This document shows, in pieces, positions 36,628-45,031 of a DNA stretch of 64,000 nucleotides. The notes under the pieces were generated by a model that made no database searches, was not told the DNA's origin, and saw only the letters and a list, made by a program, of their open reading frames with translations. The DNA comes from Bacteroidota bacterium (lineage in GTDB: Bacteria; Bacteroidota; Bacteroidia; Chitinophagales; Chitinophagaceae), in the NCBI GenBank assembly GCA_016868585.1, contig VGGR01000002.1, positions 246,662 to 310,661 on the forward strand. The letters are read 5' to 3'. The position numbers and the translations under genes were made by a program. Numbering within the stretch: the stretch's first letter is position 1; each line of letters opens with the position of its first letter.

Positions 36628-37914
36628 ATGCAAATGGAGACCTACGGTAAAATATTACTTATAGCCATGCCAGTTTTTCTGCTCCTTGTGTTAGTGGAAA
36701 AACTCTATGGAAAGGCAAAAGGCTTCGATACGGTTCGTCAAATAGATATGATATCCTCTTTGAGTTCCGGTATAACAAACGTTACCAAGAGTGTGCTGGA
36801 ACTAACCATTATAATTGCTATCTATCCTTTTTTGTTACACCATTTTGCACTGACAAAAATTGACAATTCTGTCCTGGTCTACTTTCTCACCTTGCTCATA
36901 CTTGATTTTAATGGCTACTGGATCCACCGCTGGAGTCACAAGATTAATTTATTCTGGAATCTTCACGTGATACATCACAGCAGCGAGGAATTTAATTTGG
37001 CTTGTGCGCTACGACAAAGCATATCGGAGTTCTTTAATTTATTTACTGTACTCTTACTTCCTGCCGCATTACTGGGCATTCCGCAAGCTGTAATTAGTAC
37101 AGTTGCCCCCCTACATTTATTTGCGCAGTTCTGGTATCATACCCGTCATATTAATAAGTTAGGGTGGCTGGAAAAGATATTAGTTACTCCTTCACATCAC
37201 CGTGTTCATCATGCCATCAATCCTGAATACATGGACAAGAATCTTTCTCAGATATTTATTATCTGGGATAAGCTGTTTGGAACTTTCCAGGAAGAATTAA
37301 AAGAGGTGCCTCCCATTTATGGTATTACAAGACCTGCCCGCACGTGGAACCCCATTCGCATTAACTTTCAACATCTCTGGCTACTAATAACAGATAGCTG
37401 GCGAACAAAAAAATGGAGCGAGAAACTTTCACTTTGGTTCAAACCCACCGGATACAGACCAGCAGATGTAGCAACAGCTTACCCCGTTTATAAAATTGAA
37501 AATGTATACCAGTTTGAAAAATATAATACCCGATCCTCGCCCCTATTTACAGCCTGGGCTTGGACGCAGCTGATTTTTCTGCTACTATTTATTTCGTATT
37601 TATTTGGATCGATTGCAACTATTAATGCACTGAATCAGTCCTTTATTTACTGGTATGGCGCATTCATTTTCATTTATGTCTTTGCCCTAACCGAGTTGAT
37701 GGATAGGAATAAAATGGCTGTCAGTTGGGAAATTTTAAAGTTCAGTTTGGGGCTTGGACTTATTATTTGGCAACAAGATTGGTTTGGACTGACCACCTAC
37801 TTTTCACAGGCATCCATGATTGTAACCGGTTATTTTTTGTTCTCAATAGTCACCAGTACTTGGTTCTACCTGAAACACCGGAGGGAAGATGAATTGCTTT
37901 TTGCAAAGCACTAA
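36628..37914 (+). CDS. Sterol desaturase / fatty acid hydroxylase family protein (AGMO-like)
   Basis: A membrane di-iron oxygenase. The histidine clusters that bind the two irons are all present: HRWSH (about 109-113), HVIHHSSE (about 122-129) and HRVHH (about 193-197). The 428 residues carry an N-terminal group of helices with the His-rich domain and three or four additional C-terminal helices (from about 305), which resembles alkylglycerol monooxygenase (AGMO/TMEM195) more than short bacterial hydroxylases. Substrate unknown. It sits between the two halves of the hydroxyproline cluster, divergent from the epimerase and convergent with the aldehyde dehydrogenase, sharing four bases (CTAA) with the latter's stop. 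Confidence 0.9.
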   Translation: MQMETYGKILLIAMPVFLLLVLVEKLYGKAKGFDTVRQIDMISSLSSGITNVTKSVLELTIIIAIYPFLLHHFALTKIDNSVLVYFLTLLILDFNGYWIHRWSHKINLFWNLHVIHHSSEEFNLACALRQSISEFFNLFTVLLLPAALLGIPQAVISTVAPLHLFAQFWYHTRHINKLGWLEKILVTPSHHRVHHAINPEYMDKNLSQIFIIWDKLFGTFQEELKEVPPIYGITRPARTWNPIRINFQHLWLLITDSWRTKKWSEKLSLWFKPTGYRPADVATAYPVYKIENVYQFEKYNTRSSPLFTAWAWTQLIFLLLFISYLFGSIATINALNQSFIYWYGAFIFIYVFALTELMDRNKMAVSWEILKFSLGLGLIIWQQDWFGLTTYFSQASMIVTGYFLFSIVTSTWFYLKHRREDELLFAKH

Positions 37915-39383
37915 GGTTGCAGCATCCCGTTTTTAAATCGAGGAATGGCAAGCGGGTTTTTATCCTGCAATGGCAGCGGCAATAATGCATCAGGCCAATT
38001 TTGATAGGCAATCGGCCTTAAGAATCTTCTGATAGCATCCTCACCCACGGCGCCAAATCTTGCATCGCTGGTTGCTGGGAATGGCCCCCCCTGTTGCATA
38101 CTTTTACAAACTTCAACTCCAGTAGGAACACCATTAAAGATTAAACGCCCACATCGAATCTCAAGCATCGAGATCAGTGATCGATACTCCACTAATTCCT
38201 GCTCACTTGCAAAAATTGTTCCAGTAAGCTGTCCCGCTAAATGCTTGGCAACTGCTAATAGCTCAGCAGTATCATTGCATTGGATGGCCATAGTGAAGGG
38301 GCCAAAATTTTCCATTTGCAACAATTGATTGGATAACCAATCTTCAGCAGTTACTTGAACGATTAGCGGATTCCCCTCCCCCTGTTTGGATGGAGTACTG
38401 CCTTGGGCTAGCACACTAACCCCCGGCTGTTGCAATACCAGCTCTGTATTTTTTTTATAGGCGCTGGCAATACCGTTATGAAGAAGTGGAGCAGGATTAA
38501 TGGATGAGGTAAGTGCAGATAGCGCTGCTAAAAAATTATCCCAGGCATTACTCTTAACTCCAATAATCAACCCTGGTTTTGTACAAAACTGTCCTACCCC
38601 AAGTGTATAAGAGCTCACCAGTTGACCGGCAATCTCAGCATGTGAGAGATTTAATTTTTCTGGAAGAACAAAAACAGGATTTAAACTCCCCATTTCTGCA
38701 AATACCGGAATTGGGTTATGTCTTGCAGCCGCCCATTCAACTAATTGTTTCCCTCCTGTAAATGATCCAGTAAAACCCACTGCTGCTGTGTGTGAATGTT
38801 GAACTAACCATTGACCAACTTCAAATGATGCTCCATAAACGTGCTGAAAAACACCAGCAGGCAATCCACATAAAGCCACAGCAGCTGATATACAATTAGC
38901 CATAATGGTGGACGTTTCAGGATGGGCAGGATGCGCTTTGACTACAACTGAACATCCGGCAGCAAGAGCACTTGCTGTATCCCCCCCTGCTGTTGAGTAA
39001 GCAAATGGAAAATTGCTTGACCCAAAAACTACCACCGGACCAAGCGGCATCAATAGCTTTCGTATATCAGGTTTTGCAGGCTGGGTCAAGGCATCATGAT
39101 CGAGAGATGCTTCCAAGAAATATCCTTTCTGACAAGCTGCCCCATAACTTTCCAATTGATAGATAGTGCGGTTCAACTCATTGTTCAATCGAGTTTCCGG
39201 CAGATGCGTTTCCTGAGCAGCGGCCACTACCAACTGAGCACGGTATTGTTCAAGCTGATGGGCAATAGTTGAAAGAAATTTCATTCGCTCCGATGGAGCC
39301 GTATGTCGATAAATAAAGAAGGCCTCTATAGATTGATTAAGCACCTGATCAACCTGAGCTTGACTGGCATCAATTGGGTTCAT
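37911..39383 (-). CDS. 2,5-dioxopentanoate (alpha-ketoglutaric semialdehyde) dehydrogenase
   Basis: An aldehyde dehydrogenase of the NADP-type group that oxidises alpha-ketoglutaric semialdehyde to 2-oxoglutarate, the last step of hydroxyproline breakdown. The catalytic glutamate is in PVFAEMGSLNPVFV and the catalytic cysteine in GVGQFCTKPGL. GSSNFPFAYSTAGGDTASALAAG and VGFTGSFTGGKQLVEW are cofactor motifs. Length 490 is a little short of 500-525 but complete. It follows the deaminase gene by nine bases on the same strand, which supports the substrate assignment. Confidence 0.9.
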   Translation of the reverse strand: MNPIDASQAQVDQVLNQSIEAFFIYRHTAPSERMKFLSTIAHQLEQYRAQLVVAAAQETHLPETRLNNELNRTIYQLESYGAACQKGYFLEASLDHDALTQPAKPDIRKLLMPLGPVVVFGSSNFPFAYSTAGGDTASALAAGCSVVVKAHPAHPETSTIMANCISAAVALCGLPAGVFQHVYGASFEVGQWLVQHSHTAAVGFTGSFTGGKQLVEWAAARHNPIPVFAEMGSLNPVFVLPEKLNLSHAEIAGQLVSSYTLGVGQFCTKPGLIIGVKSNAWDNFLAALSALTSSINPAPLLHNGIASAYKKNTELVLQQPGVSVLAQGSTPSKQGEGNPLIVQVTAEDWLSNQLLQMENFGPFTMAIQCNDTAELLAVAKHLAGQLTGTIFASEQELVEYRSLISMLEIRCGRLIFNGVPTGVEVCKSMQQGGPFPATSDARFGAVGEDAIRRFLRPIAYQNWPDALLPLPLQDKNPLAIPRFKNGMLQP

Positions 39384-39392
39384 AGCAATAAT

Positions 39393-40289
39393 TTAAATAA
39401 CCGGTCTGTTGGCAATTGCTTTACGGATAATGGTCAGCACTTGGTCACGCTCTTCTCCCACTAGCGTTAACCGGGGAGCACGAACAAATTCACTTCCAAT
39501 TCCAGTTTCTTGGGCCGCCAATTTAATGTACTGAACTAATTTGGGATGAATATCGAGTTCAAGCAAAGGCATAAACCATTGGTAAATGTTGCGGGCCTCT
39601 GCTATTTTACCTGCTTGCGCCAACTCCCAAATAGCTACAGTTTCATTGGGAAAAGCATCCACTAACCCTGCCACCCAACCGTGTGCACCCAAACAAATTT
39701 CCTCAAGGGCAAGCGTATCAACACCGCAAAGAATTTTAAAACGATCTCCAAACCGATTCAACATGCGAGTGAGATTGGTAACATCTCTGGAACTTTCTTT
39801 TAGCGCCTGAATGGTGGGGTATTCAACTAACTGATCAAATAATGCCGGATGAAAATCAATTTTGTAATCAACAGGGTTATTGTAAATCATAATAGGCAAG
39901 TCTGATGCTTGCGCAACAGATTTAAAATAGGTAGCTGTTTCACGATCATCAGACTTATAACGCATGGGCGGCAGTAACATTAATCCTGCTGCACCCCATG
40001 TTGCTGCCAGCTTGGCTTGGGCAACTGCATCAGCGGTTGAAGCCTCAGCAATGTTGAGAATAACAGGAATCTTATCGCCCACATTAGCTTTTGCAACTTG
40101 TAGCAATGCTTTCTTTTCCGCAACCTGTAATGTACTTGCCTCTCCTAAGGAACCCCCAATAATGACCCCATGTACCCCAGCTTTGCACTGCACCTCTAAA
40201 TTCTTTTCAAATAAGGGAATATCCAGCTTATCCTCATTGGTGAAGGGCGTGAGTAATGCGGGATAAACTCCCTGCCATTTTACTAGCAT
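39393..40289 (-). CDS. DapA-family lyase, probable 1-pyrroline-4-hydroxy-2-carboxylate deaminase
   Basis: A class I aldolase-fold enzyme of the dihydrodipicolinate synthase superfamily. The Schiff-base lysine is K164 in IQALKESSRD and the assisting tyrosine Y136 in IMIYNNPVDY; GGSLGEASTL is the substrate loop. On family resemblance alone it could be a dihydrodipicolinate synthase, but its place next to the semialdehyde dehydrogenase and near the epimerase and D-amino acid dehydrogenase points to deamination of 1-pyrroline-4-hydroxy-2-carboxylate into alpha-ketoglutaric semialdehyde. Length 298. It lies 39 bases upstream of the rimO stop side and may have its own promoter. Confidence 0.87.
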   Translation of the reverse strand: MLVKWQGVYPALLTPFTNEDKLDIPLFEKNLEVQCKAGVHGVIIGGSLGEASTLQVAEKKALLQVAKANVGDKIPVILNIAEASTADAVAQAKLAATWGAAGLMLLPPMRYKSDDRETATYFKSVAQASDLPIMIYNNPVDYKIDFHPALFDQLVEYPTIQALKESSRDVTNLTRMLNRFGDRFKILCGVDTLALEEICLGAHGWVAGLVDAFPNETVAIWELAQAGKIAEARNIYQWFMPLLELDIHPKLVQYIKLAAQETGIGSEFVRAPRLTLVGEERDQVLTIIRKAIANRPVI

Positions 40290-40328
40290 AGACGATGTTT
40301 TTGTGAAGATAATAAACCTAAAGAGACC

Positions 40329-41639
40329 TTAATCGATTAGTTCACCTTCTAAATCGTAGTCATATGCCTTGGTAATACGAACGGTAACGAACTGACCTGG
40401 CGATAGCTTTTTCTGTGTATGGATGATAATTTCATTATCCACTTCTGCTGAATCAAATGCAGAACGGGCAAGGTAACGTCCGGCCTCTTTTTTGTCGACA
40501 ATAACACGAAACTCCTGCCCCAGTTTTTTCTGATTGAGTGCATAGGAAATATCCTGTTGCCACTCCATTATTTCCTGTGCTCTGGATTCCTTCTCCTCTT
40601 GTGTAAGCGTATCTGCTAATGCAAAGCCAGCCGTGTCCTCTTCATGCGAGTAAGTAAATACCCCCACGCGGTCAAATTGCTGCTGAGTTAAAAAATCCTT
40701 TAATTCTTCAATATCCTCTCTTGTTTCCCCGGGAAAACCAACAATCAGGGTTGTTCGAAGGCAAATCCCAGGTATAGTATTTCGAATGGTGGAAAGCAAC
40801 TCTTCCACCTCAGATCGTGTAATTTGTCGTTTCATGGCCTGCAGCATGCTGTTAGAAGCATGTTGCAGCGGCATATCGAGGTATTTGCATATATTGGGAT
40901 GATCCCTGATTACATCCAGTACTTCTAATGGGAATTTTGAAGGATATGCATAATGCAAACGAATCCATTCAAGCCCTTTTACATCGGCAAGCCGGTTGAG
41001 TAATTCAGGCAATGCTCTTCGCTTATACAGATCCAGTCCATAGTAAGTCAGTTCCTGTGCAATCAACATAATTTCCTTGACCCCACGACTCACCAACGAT
41101 TCTGCCTCGGCAATCAAAGATTCCATACTCCGGCTTACATGTCCGCCGCGCATAAGTGGTATGGCACAAAATGAGCAGGTTCTGTTACACCCTTCAGAAA
41201 TTTTTAAGTAGGCATAATGACTGGGCGTTGCTAGCAAACGTTCTCCAATCAACTCTGCTTTGTAATCAGCCTCCAGCGTTTTCAGTAGTAGTGGCAACTC
41301 CATGGTACCAAAATAAGCGTCAACCTCTGGGATCTCCGATTCTAAATTAGACTTATACCGTTCACTCAAACAACCGGTCACATAAACTTTTTCAAGCTTT
41401 CCTCTTTTCTTTAATTCCACTTGCTCCAATATTGTTTGCACGCTTTCTTCCTTGGCCTTATCAATAAATCCACAGGTATTTACCACTACAATTTGGTGAT
41501 CTAATTTTGTATTTTCATGAACAACGTCGATGCTATTAGCAATAAGTTGACCGCTCAACACCTCACTGTCCACCATATTCTTGCTACAACCTAAGGTGAT
41601 GATATTTACTTTTCGGGGATATAACTGACGTGTTCTCAT
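40329..41639 (-). CDS. rimO: Ribosomal protein S12 methylthiotransferase RimO
   Basis: A radical-SAM enzyme with two 4Fe-4S clusters that methylthiolates an aspartate of ribosomal protein S12. The N-terminal UPF0004 domain begins VNIITLGCSKNMVDSEVLSG; the radical-SAM cluster motif is EGCNRTCSFCAIP; the C-terminal TRAM domain includes LGQEFRVIVD and GQFVTVRITKAYDYDL. LGCSKN with an S/D at this place is the RimO rather than MiaB form. The ATG at 41639 (MRTRQLYP) overlaps the ftsY stop by one base (TGATG); a TTG one codon earlier is less likely. Length 436. Confidence 0.95.
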   Translation of the reverse strand: MRTRQLYPRKVNIITLGCSKNMVDSEVLSGQLIANSIDVVHENTKLDHQIVVVNTCGFIDKAKEESVQTILEQVELKKRGKLEKVYVTGCLSERYKSNLESEIPEVDAYFGTMELPLLLKTLEADYKAELIGERLLATPSHYAYLKISEGCNRTCSFCAIPLMRGGHVSRSMESLIAEAESLVSRGVKEIMLIAQELTYYGLDLYKRRALPELLNRLADVKGLEWIRLHYAYPSKFPLEVLDVIRDHPNICKYLDMPLQHASNSMLQAMKRQITRSEVEELLSTIRNTIPGICLRTTLIVGFPGETREDIEELKDFLTQQQFDRVGVFTYSHEEDTAGFALADTLTQEEKESRAQEIMEWQQDISYALNQKKLGQEFRVIVDKKEAGRYLARSAFDSAEVDNEIIIHTQKKLSPGQFVTVRITKAYDYDLEGELID

Positions 41640-42610
41640 CAAGCTGTGTTTGAAGGAATCGCAAACAAACTCTCCACAAAAGAATGCTGATCAAAGATCA
41701 AAAGATCAGCGGCTTGTTCGCCCACCCCAATAAATTTTACCGGGATCTTTAATTGATGCGCGATGGCCAGTACTATTCCTCCCTTTGCCGTGCCATCTAA
41801 TTTTGTAACGGCCAAAGCCGTGATAGGCGTAACTGCCGCAAAATGACGAGCTTGTTCAAGCGCATTTTGTCCTGTAGAGCCATCCAGCACCAAGAGAATT
41901 TCATGTGGCGCATTAGGAATGGATTTTTGTATGACACGTTTAATTTTACTTAGCTCTTCCATTAAATGCGCTTTATTGTGCAGCCGACCCGCTGTATCGA
42001 TCAGGACAACATCCGTATTTTTTGAACGTGCGCTTTGTACCGTATCAAAAGCAACAGCCGCAGGATCACTTCCGGTTTTTTGCTTTACGATGGGAACTCC
42101 AATCCTCTCACTCCAAATGGTAAGCTGTTCAACGGCCGCTGCCCGGAAAGTATCAGCAGCCCCAAGTAAAACAGTCTTGCCTGCAACTTTGAAATTATAC
42201 GCTAACTTGCCGATCGTGGTAGTCTTGCCAACTCCATTTACTCCCATCACCAATATTACATAAGGCCTGCTTGGCAGGTCGGAAGTAAAATCATAACTTG
42301 CTGATTTTGATGTCTCTAATAAGACAGCTTCAATTTCTTTTCGAATCATGTCTTGCAAGGCCTCAGTTGTTGGAACCTTCTGTTTAGCACCTGCTTGTTC
42401 CACGCGCTCTAAAATTAGCACCGTGGTTTCTACTCCCACATCAGCACCAAGAAGCGCTTCCTCTAATTGAGTTAAAAGTTCTTCATCCAGATTGGTTTTG
42501 CCCGTTACTATTCCCACCAAACGGGTAAAGAACCCTTCCCTGGTTTTTTTCAAGCCATGGTAGAGTGTTTCTTTTTCTTTTTTATCAAACAGTTTACTGA
42601 AAAAACTCAT
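41639..42610 (-). CDS. ftsY: Signal recognition particle receptor FtsY
   Basis: FtsY is the SRP receptor GTPase that delivers ribosomes making membrane proteins to the translocon. The N domain (helical bundle, residues 1-95) is followed by the G domain with GVNGVGKTTTIGKLA (G1), DTFRAAAVEQL, VLIDTAGRLHNK (G3) and AVTKLDGTAKGG (G4). Length 323: there is no long acidic A domain, as is common in this phylum. It is coupled to rimO by a one-base overlap. A terminator lies just upstream and a -7-like TAACTTTC overlaps that T-run. Confidence 0.96.
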   Translation of the reverse strand: MSFFSKLFDKKEKETLYHGLKKTREGFFTRLVGIVTGKTNLDEELLTQLEEALLGADVGVETTVLILERVEQAGAKQKVPTTEALQDMIRKEIEAVLLETSKSASYDFTSDLPSRPYVILVMGVNGVGKTTTIGKLAYNFKVAGKTVLLGAADTFRAAAVEQLTIWSERIGVPIVKQKTGSDPAAVAFDTVQSARSKNTDVVLIDTAGRLHNKAHLMEELSKIKRVIQKSIPNAPHEILLVLDGSTGQNALEQARHFAAVTPITALAVTKLDGTAKGGIVLAIAHQLKIPVKFIGVGEQAADLLIFDQHSFVESLFAIPSNTA

Positions 42611-42614
42611 GTTG

Positions 42615-42622
42615 GAAAGTTA
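42615..42622 (-). promoter_or_regulatory. Possible ftsY promoter, near-consensus -7 element
   Basis: On the minus strand this reads TAACTTTC, one base from TAnnTTTG, four bases before the ftsY ATG and touching the terminator T-run. It would allow ftsY-rimO to be transcribed after termination of the ribosomal unit. Confidence 0.25.
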
Positions 42623-42655
42623 AAAAAAAAGCTGCCAGACCGAAGTGAGACAGCT
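42622..42655 (-). terminator. Intrinsic terminator with UUCG tetraloop after the rpmB-rpmG-DUF4295 unit
   Basis: Read on the minus strand, AGCTGTC pairs with GGCAGCT (one G-U), two mismatches follow, and AC/GT close a TTCG tetraloop; nine T follow. A second small hairpin (GGGG TTT CCCC, 42661-42671) lies between it and the DUF4295 stop codon. Confidence 0.75.
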
Positions 42656-42686
42656 GTAAAGGGGTTTCCCCTAAATAAATTTCATT

Positions 42687-42857
42687 TTATTTCTGTGCTA
42701 AAAACTCCTTCACCCTGTCTTTGTGCACCATTTGTTCTTTAAAGGTGTAAGCACCAGTTTTTGGACTGCGTACGGCCTTAATAACCTTAGAATAGTTTTT
42801 TGCTTCTGCGGCTTGCTTAAGATCTTTCTTAATCGCTGTTTTTGCTGCTTTTGCCAT
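42687..42857 (-). CDS. DUF4295 family small basic protein (Bacteroidota ribosomal protein bL38 candidate)
   Basis: A 56-residue lysine-rich protein beginning MAKAAKTAIKKDLKQAAEAK and ending HKDRVKEFLAQK, with RSPKTGAYTFKEQMV in the middle. It matches the small DUF4295 family found only in Bacteroidota, always beside rpmG. From memory, structural work on a Bacteroidota ribosome described a new large-subunit protein named bL38 that corresponds to this family; I could not check that here. It starts 32 bases after the rpmG stop and is followed by a terminator. Confidence 0.85.
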   Translation of the reverse strand: MAKAAKTAIKKDLKQAAEAKNYSKVIKAVRSPKTGAYTFKEQMVHKDRVKEFLAQK

Positions 42858-42889
42858 ACGAGAGCGTTAAATACAGTTAGAGGATTTGA

Positions 42890-43072
42890 TTACTTGATTT
42901 CTTTGTGTAAAGTGACTTTCTTGAGAATGGGATTAAATTTCTTTAACTCCATGCGCTCAGGGTTGTTCTTTTTATTTTTTACCGTAATGTAACGGCTGGT
43001 ACCAGGTTGGCCACTTGCCTTATGTTCAGTACACTCTAAAATCACCTGGACGCGGTTGCCTTTTTTTGCCAT
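42890..43072 (-). CDS. rpmG: 50S ribosomal protein L33
   Basis: The 60 residues read [18 protein letters not shown], then [19 protein letters not shown] and a lysine-rich end, the bL33 pattern. Of the zinc-binding cysteines of the C+ form only the first (EC) is present, so it is the zinc-free type. It follows rpmB by 19 bases. Confidence 0.96.
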   Translation of the reverse strand: MAKKGNRVQVILECTEHKASGQPGTSRYITVKNKKNNPERMELKKFNPILKKVTLHKEIK

Positions 43073-43091
43073 GATTGAAACGGTTTAATCG

Positions 43092-43328
43092 TTAAATTTT
43101 TTCTCCTTGTGCTCTCAATTGCTTCACAACACTAAAAAGTCCGTTTTTATTGATCGTACGGATAGCCTCAGTGGATAATTTGAGCGTTATCCATTTATCT
43201 TCTTCTGCCAAGTAGAAGCACTTTTGCTGCAAGTTGGGTAGAAAACGACGCTTGGTCTTAATATTGGAGTGGGACACTTTATTACCGCCAACAGGCGTCT
43301 TTCCGGTGACCTGACATACTCTAGCCAT
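43092..43328 (-). CDS. rpmB: 50S ribosomal protein L28
   Basis: bL28, 78 residues: [20 protein letters not shown] followed by [15 protein letters not shown] and [13 protein letters not shown] are family signatures. The frame is open for another 49 codons upstream, but that extension contains the promoter element and no conserved residues, so ATG 43328 is the start. It heads the rpmB-rpmG-DUF4295 unit. Confidence 0.96.
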   Translation of the reverse strand: MARVCQVTGKTPVGGNKVSHSNIKTKRRFLPNLQQKCFYLAEEDKWITLKLSTEAIRTINKNGLFSVVKQLRAQGEKI

Positions 43329-43348
43329 ATAACACAAATTTGGGACGG

Positions 43349-43356
43349 CAAAGTTA
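43349..43356 (-). promoter_or_regulatory. Putative rpmB promoter, -7 element
   Basis: TAACTTTG on the minus strand, exact TAnnTTTG match, 20 bases before the rpmB ATG. T-rich sequence about 20 bases further upstream may serve as the -33 region. Confidence 0.5.
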
Positions 43357-43429
43357 TGGGAAATCAGTGATTTAAAAGACAGCAAGCCCTTTTTTTTATA
43401 CTCCAAGTTCAAGCTTGGCAGATTACACT

Positions 43430-43460
43430 TTTGATTGAATTTGCTTTTGAGGTAACTTCG
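43430..43460 (+). promoter_or_regulatory. Putative lpdA promoter
   Basis: TTTG (43430-43433) and TAACTTCG (43453-43460) are 19 bases apart; the second has one mismatch to TAnnTTTG. The lpdA ATG is 55 bases downstream. Confidence 0.4.
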
Positions 43461-43515
43461 CTGCCTGTTCGGCACCCTAAAAGCCTGACAGTTAACTCAC
43501 AAAAAAAATAAAGCT

Positions 43516-44919
43516 ATGGCATACGATGTACTGGTACTGGGAAGCGGACCTGGCGGCTATGTGGCCGCAATAAGAGCCTCACAATTGGGGCTTAAAACCG
43601 CAGTGATAGAAAAGGAAAGCCTGGGAGGCGTTTGCCTAAATTGGGGGTGCATTCCCACTAAAGCTCTTTTGAAAAGCGCACAGGTAAACGAGTATATCAA
43701 ACATGCCAAAGATTTTGGGATCGAAGCCACTGGACAACCTCAGTTTAATGCCGTAATAAGAAGAAGTCGCGGGGTGGCGGATAAAATGAGTAAGGGTGTT
43801 CAATTCTTGATGAGGAAGAACAAAATCGATGTGATTATGGGTTTTGGGAAGATCTTAGGAAAAGGAAGACTGGAGGTTACGGGCAAAGATGGTAAAAAGC
43901 AACTGGTGGAAGCCAAGCACATTATTATAGCTACAGGAGGCCGAAGCCGTCAATTACCCACCATGCCCATAGACGGTACAAAAATCCTGGGTTATCGCGA
44001 AGCAATGGTGTTACCAACGATGCCAAAAACCATGATCATTGTGGGCAGCGGGGCCATTGGGGTAGAGTTTGCCTATTTCTACAATAGCATGGGCACAAAG
44101 GTTACCATCGTAGAATACCTGCCCAGAATTGTTCCGGTTGAGGACGAGGATATCTCTAAAGAGTTGGAGAAGCAGTACAAGAAAAATGGTATTGAAATTC
44201 TTACCAGCAGCCAAGTAACAGCTGTAGACACAACTGGAGCTGGTGTTAAAGCAACTATCAAAACAGCAGCTGGCGAAAAGATGTTAAAAGCAGATGTTTT
44301 GTTGAGCGCGGTAGGGGTAGCGGCAAACATCGAAGGGATTGGTTTGGAGGAAACAGGAGTAAAAACAGAAAAAGGCAGAATAGTAGTTGACAAGTTTGGT
44401 CAGACAACGATTCCGGGTATTTATGCTATTGGAGATTGCGCCCCTGGCCAAACTCTTGCACATGTGGCAAGTAAAGAAGGGATCATTTGTGTAGAAGCAA
44501 TAGCCTATCAGGAAAAAAAGTATAATCATCAACCTGAGCCAATAGATTATAATAATGTCCCAGGATGCACTTATTGCGTACCAGAAATTGCCTCTGTGGG
44601 ATATACAGAAAAACAAGCCAAGGAGGCAGGTTATGAAATTAAAGTGGGCAAATTTCCGCTAAGTGCCAGCGGTAAAGCATCTGCTGCGGGTCACACCGAA
44701 GGATTTGTAAAAGTAGTTTTTGATGCAAAGTATGGAGAGTGGTTGGGCACGCACATGATTGGATACAACGTAACAGAGATAATTGCCCAAACCGTAACAG
44801 CCAGAAAGCTTGAAACATCTTACCATGAGGTGTTGAACTCCATTCACCCCCACCCGACCATCAGCGAGAGCGTGAAAGATGCCATTGAAGTGGCTTACGG
44901 GGAAGCTATACATCTTTAA
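43516..44919 (+). CDS. lpdA: Dihydrolipoyl dehydrogenase (E3)
   Basis: The flavoprotein that reoxidises the dihydrolipoyl group of E2 with NAD in pyruvate, 2-oxoglutarate and branched-chain 2-oxoacid dehydrogenase complexes. FAD site GSGPGGYVAAIRA at residues 8-20; redox-active disulfide GGVCLNWGCIPTKALLKS (cysteines about 40 and 45); NAD site IIVGSGAIGVEFAYF; and the catalytic His-Glu pair in HPHPTISE near the C-terminus. Length 467 is normal. It is monocistronic with its own terminator; an E2 gene lies at 54437. Confidence 0.97.
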   Translation: MAYDVLVLGSGPGGYVAAIRASQLGLKTAVIEKESLGGVCLNWGCIPTKALLKSAQVNEYIKHAKDFGIEATGQPQFNAVIRRSRGVADKMSKGVQFLMRKNKIDVIMGFGKILGKGRLEVTGKDGKKQLVEAKHIIIATGGRSRQLPTMPIDGTKILGYREAMVLPTMPKTMIIVGSGAIGVEFAYFYNSMGTKVTIVEYLPRIVPVEDEDISKELEKQYKKNGIEILTSSQVTAVDTTGAGVKATIKTAAGEKMLKADVLLSAVGVAANIEGIGLEETGVKTEKGRIVVDKFGQTTIPGIYAIGDCAPGQTLAHVASKEGIICVEAIAYQEKKYNHQPEPIDYNNVPGCTYCVPEIASVGYTEKQAKEAGYEIKVGKFPLSASGKASAAGHTEGFVKVVFDAKYGEWLGTHMIGYNVTEIIAQTVTARKLETSYHEVLNSIHPHPTISESVKDAIEVAYGEAIHL

Positions 44920-44928
44920 AAGAAAGAA

Positions 44929-44954
44929 GGGCTCCCGAAAACGGGTGCCCTTTT
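44929..44954 (+). terminator. Intrinsic terminator of lpdA
   Basis: GGGCTCCCG and CGGGTGCCC pair with one central T-T mismatch around an AAAA loop, followed by TTTT, ten bases after the lpdA stop. Confidence 0.8.
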
Positions 44955-45031
44955 CATAAGCATAATTGAAGTTGCGACCTGTAAACCCAACATCATAGAG
45001 ACAGCCGGATGTGGCATTTTGCTGCATCAGC

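Noticed and set aside
39393..40289. Annotation as dihydrodipicolinate synthase (dapA)
   Set aside because: The catalytic lysine and fold fit, but the neighbourhood of hydroxyproline genes makes the deaminase role more likely.
43092..43475. A longer rpmB frame of 127 codons
   Set aside because: The extension covers the promoter element and lacks conserved residues; L28 starts at 43328.
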